Below are positions 57,157 to 64,000 of a stretch of 64,000 nucleotides of DNA, one piece after another. Below the pieces are notes generated by a model. It did no database searches and was not told the origin of the DNA. It saw only the letters and a program-made list of their open reading frames with translations. This DNA is from Oscheius dolichura (lineage: Eukaryota > Nematoda > Chromadorea > Rhabditida > Rhabditidae). The DNA lies in assembly GCA_932521035.1 (NCBI GenBank), contig OW051495.1, positions 7,750,001-7,814,000 of the forward strand. Direction: 5' to 3'. The translations under genes and the position numbers were made by a program. Each line of letters begins with the position of its first letter. Within the stretch, counting starts at the first letter, position 1.

Positions 57157-60100
57157 ATGTCCGAGCCAGGTTCAACTTTTCCCCGGATGCGGATCAGGGC
57201 ATTTCCGGTAGGTCATTCCTGCTTATTTTTCATTTTATTCAACGCTTTCTAGAAACCGAAGGAGATTTCTTTCGATGAGACCTGGGCCAGGATAAAAGAA
57301 AGTATAAAAGATATCCTAGAGGAACATTATTTGAACTCATTTGAGCAGAATTACCGAGATATACATATATTGGTTCGTCTTTCAGTGCATATTCCTTTTG
57401 AAGAACAAAAAACTGATTGGTCATTTTAATCATCGAACATTTTTTAGGTATTGCGTAAGCACGGGGAGAAAGTATATAACGGCATGAAAAAAATAGTTTC
57501 CGATCATTTGAGTGATGTAATTGCTCCGAGAATACTGGAAGCAATGGGCCAGAATCAGTTGCCTGAGATGCTCAATCTGGCATGGAGTGACTACACGACC
57601 GCAATGGCTCGTTTTTATTATTTTTTAAATCTCCGGTTTTCAGATAATGATTCGAGACATATCGAATTCTGTTGACAGAGTTTATGTGCAACAAGCTAAT
57701 CTTGAAAATGTATATTCCCTCGGCTTGCGACTTTTCAAGTTCGTTTTTTTTTGGCCTTTCTGCGGACCCAAGGCTGCGTTTTAGGGAATTAGTCATTGAA
57801 AAAATGGACCTTAGCGAAGAATTGCGGAAGATAATTCTTAGAATGGTCTCCGACGGGCCGGATGATATCAATATTATATGGTAAGGTGATTTTATGTGTT
57901 CAAGTTTCATAAATTTAGCAAAGGCATGAAGAAAGCCTGCGATATATTTGTTTCCCTCGGTCTTTACTCCCAAAATATGTATGTAGAGCTATTCGAAGAA
58001 GCCTATTTAAAAGAAATTGCCGAAATCTATAGCCGTCAGCGACTGGAAGTCCTCTTGAAGTCGAATGATATAACTTCATACATTGGAGAGGTGGAAGCAT
58101 TCCGAGAAAATGAATCCCAAAAAGCCGAACGGTATCCAGATACGAAAGCAAAAGTTCTTGAGGTATGGGCTGTGAGTTTTTGTTACAGCCGTTTATTTCA
58201 GCTGTTTGACCAGAATTTCATCACCGATAATATGGATACTTTTATCAACTGGGAGAATAAAGGAATCGAGAACCTGCTCGCTAATAATATGGTTCGCCTT
58301 TTAGCTTGTTTTGTTATAGTTATTGAGGTTTTAAGATGGAAGATCTAAATCGGGTGTATAATCTCCTCCGGAGAGTAGAAAATGGTCTAACTATTTTAGC
58401 TGTACCATTAGTCAGGTACACACAAAACATTGTCTAATCTCTCAAGAACGCCAAATTTCAGATATCTTCGCACTTTGGGAGGGGATCGCGGATTTCAAAC
58501 TGAGCACGTGAACTACATTGAGGTTTTCTTGGAATGTTCCAACTTTTTACAAAAGTTTCAGTCTTTTCTGGCCCTGAAAGATCACTTTGATCATTTTCTC
58601 GTTGACGCTTTTCAATGCGACAAGTTTCTAAAAGGGAAGATAAACAGTGTTTTTGGAGAATTCTTCAACAAAAACGATAAGAGCCCAGAGTACCTGGCCT
58701 TGTACTTGGCTGAATTCCTAACAAAGAACAGCCAGCCTGCTGGTAAATTGGGCATGGATGACCATTTGGACAAAGCTATTCGGCTGTTTTGCTTCCTGGA
58801 GGAGAAGGACATTTTCGAAACTTGTTATAAACGGCACTTGGCGAAAAGATTGCTCCTAGACAAAAGTATCTCCGACGACTGGGAGAAAGCTCTCCTGAGT
58901 AAAATGAAGAGCGAATGTGGTTGTCAGTTCACTCGGAACTTGGAGAGCATGTTCCATGATAAAGAGCTCTGGACTACTCATTCAGCTGGGTTCAAAGATT
59001 ACAAGGATGCAATTAATAGTGTGAGTCATGTATATTTTCTGTTTTAAATGAACGGTACAAACAAGCTCTTTATCATCGGAGAATCTCTTATCCTTTCAAC
59101 AGTAAGAGATCAAAATAATGCGTTTGTTTAACGTGTTGCTAGTTTCTTTATTCCCCTAAAAATGACCATGGCATTAAAATTGAAATATTTAACAGTATAG
59201 ATCTCTCGGGAACAAGACGCCGTAGATATTTCGGTTCGAGTCCTCGGTCCTAGCTGGCCCACTCTTACATCCTCCGCACAGTGCATTCTTCCAACAGTTT
59301 GTATGACAAGTTTCAAGGTATTCTTCTTCTTTTCCGCCCAGTCATTACCCATTTCAGACGTTTGGCGAATTTTATTCCGAAAAATACAATGGGAGAAAGA
59401 TTGTCCTGAACACTTTGCTAGGAAATGCAGAGATCAGTGCAGTTTTCCATTGTTCACCAGGAGAAGGTAATGGACAACTGGGAAGCAACACCAGTCCTGT
59501 AGTAGTGAGAAGCGAAAAAATTCTTCAAACAAATACTCAAACTATGGTGGTACTGATGAGGTTCAATGCAAAGCCAATACTTACGTTTCAAGAAATTATG
59601 GTAGGTAAACTATTACATTTCGTATTTTGACTGGGACAGGTTCTAGGCAGATACACAAATCCCCGAGAAAGAGCTAAAAAGAATACTGCAGTCATTAGCA
59701 ATGGGCAAGCCAGCACAGAGAATTTTATGCAGAAAAGAGAAAGGAAAGGAGATTGGTTTGGACTTTCTAGGTAGATTTAGTATCCAGAAAGTTTACAGAA
59801 GAAACTGATGAATTCTATGTGAACGACTCTTTTATTTCTAAATCAATCCGCATTAAAATTCAATTGATTGCCATCAGAAATGAATCAGAACAGGAAAGGA
59901 AGGAGATTAAAAACAGGGTGGGTTTGCCACAGTTAGACAGTTCACAGACAATAAATAATAATAATAATAATAATAAAGACAGTTCACACACGCCGCGTCG
60001 CTGTGGGCCACAGCCTGTGCCGCTTTCGTTGTGGTTCAGAAACTTTCTAACTTCAGATTGACAAGGACAGAAAATTTGAAGTGGAGGCAGCCATCGTCCG

Positions 60101-60323
60101 TATTATGAAGTCACAAAAGCAATTGATGCATAATGTTCTTTCACATGAGGTACTGTTTTTCTATTCGTTTTTCTTCAAACTTCTGCTTCAGGTCACAGAA
60201 CAACTTTGCAATCGATTCATTCCCTCACCGAATTTAATCAAAACGAGGATCGAATCGCTTATTGAGAAGGAAATTCTTGCCCGTGACAATAGTCACCACG
60301 ATGTGTATAACTACGTGGCCTAG
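57157..60323 (+). CDS. cul-3: Cullin-3-type ubiquitin ligase scaffold
   Basis: Scaffold of cullin-RING E3 ligases that use BTB-domain proteins as substrate adaptors. ATG 57157 is followed by PRMRIRAFP, the cullin-3 N-terminal signature. Then [91 protein letters not shown] and [18 protein letters not shown]. The C-terminal winged-helix part has [20 protein letters not shown], which keeps the lysine that NEDD8 modifies in the IVRIMK motif, and it ends VYNYVA like other cullin-3s. About 13 exons. One junction near 57608 only works with a GC donor (ATG|GCTCGT) or a one-base shift. Divergence from vertebrate CUL3 looks high for this conserved protein, so it may be a paralogue. Confidence 0.88.
59952..59974. 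repeat. AAT microsatellite in a cullin intron
   Basis: About seven tandem AAT/ATA units in the intron before the last cullin exons. Confidence 0.8.
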
Positions 60324-60395
60324 AGGATCGAAATAAAAAATTTTCTATTGGTGTCTGGTGTAATTTCTCATCAACTATTTTTTGTTCACTATCGA

Positions 60396-60895
60396 TTAGC
60401 AGAGGGAATCCTCAGCAAACTGATCAATATTCATTTCACCCGTTAGTTGGCTCACTTGGCTGGCAGAAATAAAACCAGGTAGAAGTTGAATTGGGCCACG
60501 ACCACTTCTTATTTTGGTCTCTTGTCCCTCCATTAGAGCATCACGCCAGCCTTGTGTACCGGTGGGAAATGTTCGAATAGCCGCTAACGGATCGTAATTA
60601 GCCATAGCGTCGACAATGGAGCTCCAGTCGCCTGGCCGACTGGCTAGTTCTGGAAAGATCACATCCGTACTACTGTATATTCGCGGTCTCTACCGGCTAT
60701 AAAACTCAGTTCCGCTGGTGATTCTACCGACGTCAGGTATGAGTTCCTGGCAGCGCATTCCGCCTCAGCCGGTGCAAAATTCATTAGCTGATTAGGATTG
60801 TAAATATGTTTGTAGCAGTTGCCATTGAAATAAGACCAGCCGGGTTCACAGTCACTGGCAGAGGCCAGACCGACGGAAAGGAGAAGAAATATCAT
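60396..60895 (-). CDS. C-type lectin-like secreted protein, truncated
   Basis: ATG 60895 opens a signal peptide (MIFLLLSVGLASA). The lectin domain starts normally (DCEPGWSYFNGNCYKHIYNPN, then AEAECAARNSYLTSVESPAEL). A 44-nt intron joins in frame to ELASRPGDWSSIVDAMANYD, which aligns with LGLRPGDWNSETDSMIAYQ in the next gene. After RDALMEGQ the sequence no longer resembles a lectin: the expected WNNSTSTWFNW and C-terminal cysteines are absent. It ends DQFAEDSLC. About 150 residues against about 450 in its neighbour. It may be a shortened but expressed lectin or a decaying duplicate. The frame is open throughout, and the promoter TATA box is intact. Confidence 0.6.
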
Positions 60896-60933
60896 TCCGA
60901 AAGAAAATGTCAAAATGTTAGACGTGTATAGCC

Positions 60934-60940
60934 TTTTATA
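60934..60940 (-). promoter_or_regulatory. TATA box of truncated lectin
   Basis: TATAAAA on the minus strand, 38 bp before the ATG at 60895. The same arrangement as for the neighbouring genes supports this start rather than an upstream in-frame ATG. Confidence 0.5.
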
Positions 60941-61194
60941 GGACAACCATTTCACCTGTGAAATTGTTGGAGATAAAGAGCGGGAAACAGACCGCGTGGG
61001 TGCAACACATCAAGGAGCTACGCGTTATATGCGAGTCTAAGAAAGCAATAACTCTTGCAGAAATAGAGAGGAAAGTGGTTATGCGTATTTCTTCACTTCC
61101 CTTGAATTATTCCTGTGATCTGCTTCATTCGCGGTGTTTTGAATAGAACATCTTTCGAGCAAACCACGAATAGAAAGTATAAAAGATTAGTCTT

Positions 61195-62739
61195 TTATTG
61201 GAACCGTGCACAAACTTTGTTCAACAGTACAGTCATGTGAATGTCTTTCAAGTCGCCGGCTTCTTTGTCGTATTCGAAGTAATCCTGACGAGGGTTTGCC
61301 AGAATCTTCTTCAGATAGGACTGATACTTTCGGAGTTCTTTACCGTAACCCAAAGCTACCAGTTCAATGCCGGCTTTCCTCAACTAAAGATGATAAAATG
61401 AGACCAGAAAAGGAAGGCGGGTGCCTTTTTAACCGCATCTATAGTCTTCGGCATGGCTTCTTCTTTAGGAAGGACGTCTTCGACAAAAGGCATTCCGTCA
61501 GTTATGAGGACGGCGACCTGGTGAGTACTGCGGTCTTTCTATAACTCGGGGAGGTTACTGTAATTCCTAAGAACAAGACCGTGAACATTGTTCCGGCTTC
61601 ATTTAAAGCTGCTGGGGTATTCGTATAACCAGCGTCAAAATTGCTGGGTGTCTGGTCCAAGTAGTCGTCTTTTGTCCACTTCCTTGGCAACCAGTCGGAA
61701 TAGGTCACATCTGTCGAAAATTGCACAAATCCCACATCGATGGAATTGTCCAATTGACGAGAGCCGCTCTTCAGGAATTTGACCATCTGAATGTTCGCAT
61801 CTCAATAAGAAAGCGGGCCTTACATTTTTCCAATTGGAGGCTCCAATAGATTGGGAAGAATCGACAACAAAAATAATGGAAAGAGATTCTTTGGAGGTGA
61901 TATTTTGGCAGGGAATACGGGGAATGCACACCTCTCCCTATAATTGATTCTTTCCTAATTTATAGTTCTACCTACCTTTTTGTAATCTCTTCTTTCCGGG
62001 CAGTCAGTGTCCGTTATATCGAAATATTCCTTCTTACAGCCACATTTGCCATCTGCCCTCACCTCGGCTCCCTCCTTACAATCAGGAACAGGTTTTTTAC
62101 ACATATAATGGCTGTATTTCTTGTTCGGAAGGAATGTGCCAAAATCACCGTGACAATTGGTATCGTAGAGACAAGGCGCGTCCAGTTGAACCTAAATTCG
62201 AACAGAGACAATACGGATGTTGTCGCGTCTCTAATACCATAGTGCAATCTTCCCCCGGATTGTTAGTTGGCTCCGGAACGGGGTAATAACTTCTTTGACA
62301 CCAGTTGAACCAAGTCGACGTGGAATTGTTCCATTTGAACTGTTTCGTGGTCGGATCTCTAGTTGCACCGACGAGAAGAAAATCCACCCAATTGACACTT
62401 CCAGTGGTTGAGCCGATTCGAAGGGCCGGTAACGGCTGGTAGGCAATCATTGAATCGGTTTCCGAGTTCCAGTCACCCGGCCGAAGACCCAGTTCTGAAA
62501 ATTATCCAATATTTTCTAACCAGGGAGCGAATTTTACGTTGAACGAAGTCTCTCTCCTCCGGAGAAGCTACGGTGGTCACATACGAGTTCCTAGCAACAC
62601 ATTGAGCCTGTGCTTCCGCGTACGTGACTCTATTGTTAACGTTGTAAATATGTTTGTAGCAGTTATTGCTAAACAACGTCCATCCGGGTTCACATTCGCC
62701 GGCAAACGCGGATCCCACGAAGAAGAGGAGAAATAGCAT
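61195..62739 (-). CDS. C-type lectin / von Willebrand A secreted protein
   Basis: Secreted two-domain protein of the nematode CLEC type. ATG 62739, signal peptide MLFLLFFVGSAFA. C-type lectin domain: ECEPGWTLFSNNCYKHIYN, ECVARNSY-like motif, GSVNWVDFLLVGATRD, WNNSTSTWFNWCQ, GEDCTMVQLDAPCLYDTNCHG, YMCKKP. A short cysteine-rich linker follows (CKEGAEVRADGKCGCKKEY), then a vWA domain with an intact metal site: DSSQS (DxSxS), TNTPAALNEA (Thr) and VAVLITDG (Asp). It ends ALGYGKELRKYQSY...CARFQ. Seven or eight exons, all junctions in frame; AATAAA right after the stop. The vWA is C-terminal here, opposite to the dead gene at 852-1815. Secreted lectins of this type are often pathogen-responsive in nematodes; for this gene that is inference. 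Confidence 0.88.
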
Positions 62740-62773
62740 TGAGAGATATATGATCGCTAGGGAAGACGTAGCT

Positions 62774-62780
62774 TTTTATA
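62774..62780 (-). promoter_or_regulatory. TATA box of lectin/vWA gene
   Basis: TATAAAA on the minus strand, 34 bp before the ATG at 62739. Confidence 0.5.
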
Positions 62781-62882
62781 CTCCGTAGTTGACGACAGAA
62801 CATAAAATGGCGGAAAATACCTCCGTCGAAAAAGTGAAGTGATGTGATCCGAATTACCTTGTCGCTGACTACTGTCTGATTC

Positions 62883-63412
62883 TCAAAAATCGTAATCCGA
62901 ATCTGGGACATAGAGAACCTCATCATTGTCTTCGCAATCACGTACTGCCTGGTTATAATCCACACCTAAATATTTAAGTATACTGTGCTTAAAATAAAGA
63001 TTTCAGTAGCTCACTTCTTTTGTTGATAGTGAAGCAAAGATCATCCGCATCCCTACTGAAAGCTTTAGTTGCGCAGCGGCCTGAGTAAGCTGGAAATAGG
63101 ATGGTTACAGTAACCAGTAAGAGACTCACTAATCTCACAAAGCTGGGATCCTCTCTTTACTAGACTACTGTAGGATCCGGGAGAGGTATCCACCTTGGCA
63201 ACTGTTTCCGCCGTCCGGCACATTTCTTCACAATTTTGCTTTTCCTCAACAGACGTTCCACATCTCAGGTCCCGTTCACTGTTTCGATTCTTCAAAGTGT
63301 AGCATTTGTACTCCTTCATTTCATCTAAAAAACTCATGTAGTATAACAAGAAGAGGATCTTACCGTAAGTTATAGCCTGGCTCCCTATGAAGAGAAACAA
63401 TAGAGGCAACAT
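62883..63412 (-). CDS. Small secreted cysteine-rich protein
   Basis: Four short exons. ATG 63412, signal peptide MLPLLFLFIGSQA. Exon 2 reads DEMKEYKCYTLKNRNSERD, LRCGTSVEEKQNCEEMC; then SYSSLVKRGSQLCEI; exon 3 GRCATKAFSRDADDLCFTIN; exon 4 VDYNQAVRDCEDNDEV, ending DSDYDF at TGA 62883. About 135 residues, with cysteines in C...C...C-x3-C order. All donors are GT and acceptors AG in frame. The acidic C-terminus and cysteine pattern match no family I know. A TATA box 34 bp upstream supports the start. Confidence 0.65.
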
Positions 63413-63445
63413 CTCCCAAACGGTTTCGTCGAATCGAAGAAGAAC

Positions 63446-63452
63446 TTTTATA
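63446..63452 (-). promoter_or_regulatory. TATA box of small cysteine-rich gene
   Basis: TATAAAA on the minus strand, 33 bp before the ATG at 63412. Confidence 0.5.
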
Positions 63453-64000
63453 ACCGTGTCTGACAGTAAAATAAGTCGATATCTCTTTTCCAGGAATTAA
63501 TGGTCGCTTCTCGTGCAGACTTCTCCCTTTTGTCAAACCCTTTTGAGAGGGATTCAGAAAAAAAGAGGAGTTTAAATACAGTATGCTTCATCCACGAAGC
63601 CAAGAAACACTTCTATGGATGTCACCAAAAGGTTTTTAGTTACGTTTTCCTTCAGTTTAAGTTTATTGACTAGTTTCCACGTTTCCTCTTTCTTTTTTAC
63701 ACCATCTACTATGAAAAAGTAAACACATTGTGACGTCTGCTGCTCTGCGGATTAAAGTCGAGAGAGTAAGGCTTCCTGACCACCGCTACTTCCAAAAGAA
63801 CTGACTAAAAACTTGACCTGTCTGTTTTATTTTCATCCTTTTTCTCTCTATTTCTCTCACGGCTAAAGTGGAGGGAAATCTTTGTTTACTCCCTGTCTCA
63901 GACCATTATCTACTTAACTCTGCTGACACTCCGCTTCACTTTGTTAATAAAGAATGGGAGAGGAGGAGGAGAAATTGGGCAGGGTTGCTCTCCTCCTGTG
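63453..64000. other. Right edge, no gene seen
   Basis: T- and C-rich runs, no exon-like reading on either strand; a GA-rich stretch at 63957-63975. Confidence 0.4.

Overview
This window is nuclear DNA from a nematode. Genes are split by very short introns (about 38-60 nt) with TTTCAG or TTTTAG acceptors. The gene content is also nematode-specific: a cuticle collagen, Str- and Srg-type chemoreceptors, ShK (SXC) secreted proteins, C6-domain proteins and combined C-type lectin/von Willebrand A proteins. I cannot name the species, and nothing looks bacterial or viral.

Layout. 1-529 (-): 5' part of a cuticle collagen gene. 852-1815 (-): dead vWA/C-type lectin gene with two in-frame stops. 2281-2586 (+): probable small cysteine-rich secreted protein. 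3478-8196 (+): molybdo-flavoprotein of the xanthine dehydrogenase/aldehyde oxidase family. 8540-9997 (+): one Str-type receptor. 11958-15330 (-): secreted multidomain protein (EGF, EGF, vWD, C8-like, TIL, EGF, EGF, fibrinogen-like). 15331-20052: mostly unexplained, with a palindrome and a tRNA-derived repeat. 20053-22745 (+): two tandem ShK-domain genes.

23172-38263 (-): tandem array of Str-like chemoreceptors, with nine genes that read as intact and two dead copies. 38421-41566 (-): two C6-domain secreted proteins. 43532-46646 (+): 2-hydroxyacyl-CoA lyase 2 (ILVBL/HACL2 type). 47398-54784 (+): Srg chemoreceptor array with two remnants and three intact genes. 54909-56114 (-): DHRS1-like short-chain dehydrogenase with several frame breaks. 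57157-60323 (+): cullin-3-type ubiquitin ligase scaffold. 60396-63412 (-): truncated C-type lectin, intact C-type lectin/vWA protein and a small cysteine-rich secreted protein.

A few conserved housekeeping-type genes (HACL2, cullin-3, xanthine dehydrogenase family, collagen) sit among fast-evolving chemosensory and secreted gene families. The receptor arrays show the usual birth-and-death signs: near-identical patches spanning introns (gene conversion or recent duplication), truncated copies, and mobile elements in introns and broken genes. Many receptors share an upstream block ending in a splice-acceptor-like sequence. Most small secreted-protein genes instead share a TATA box about 30-45 bp before the start codon, so the two groups are probably expressed in different ways.
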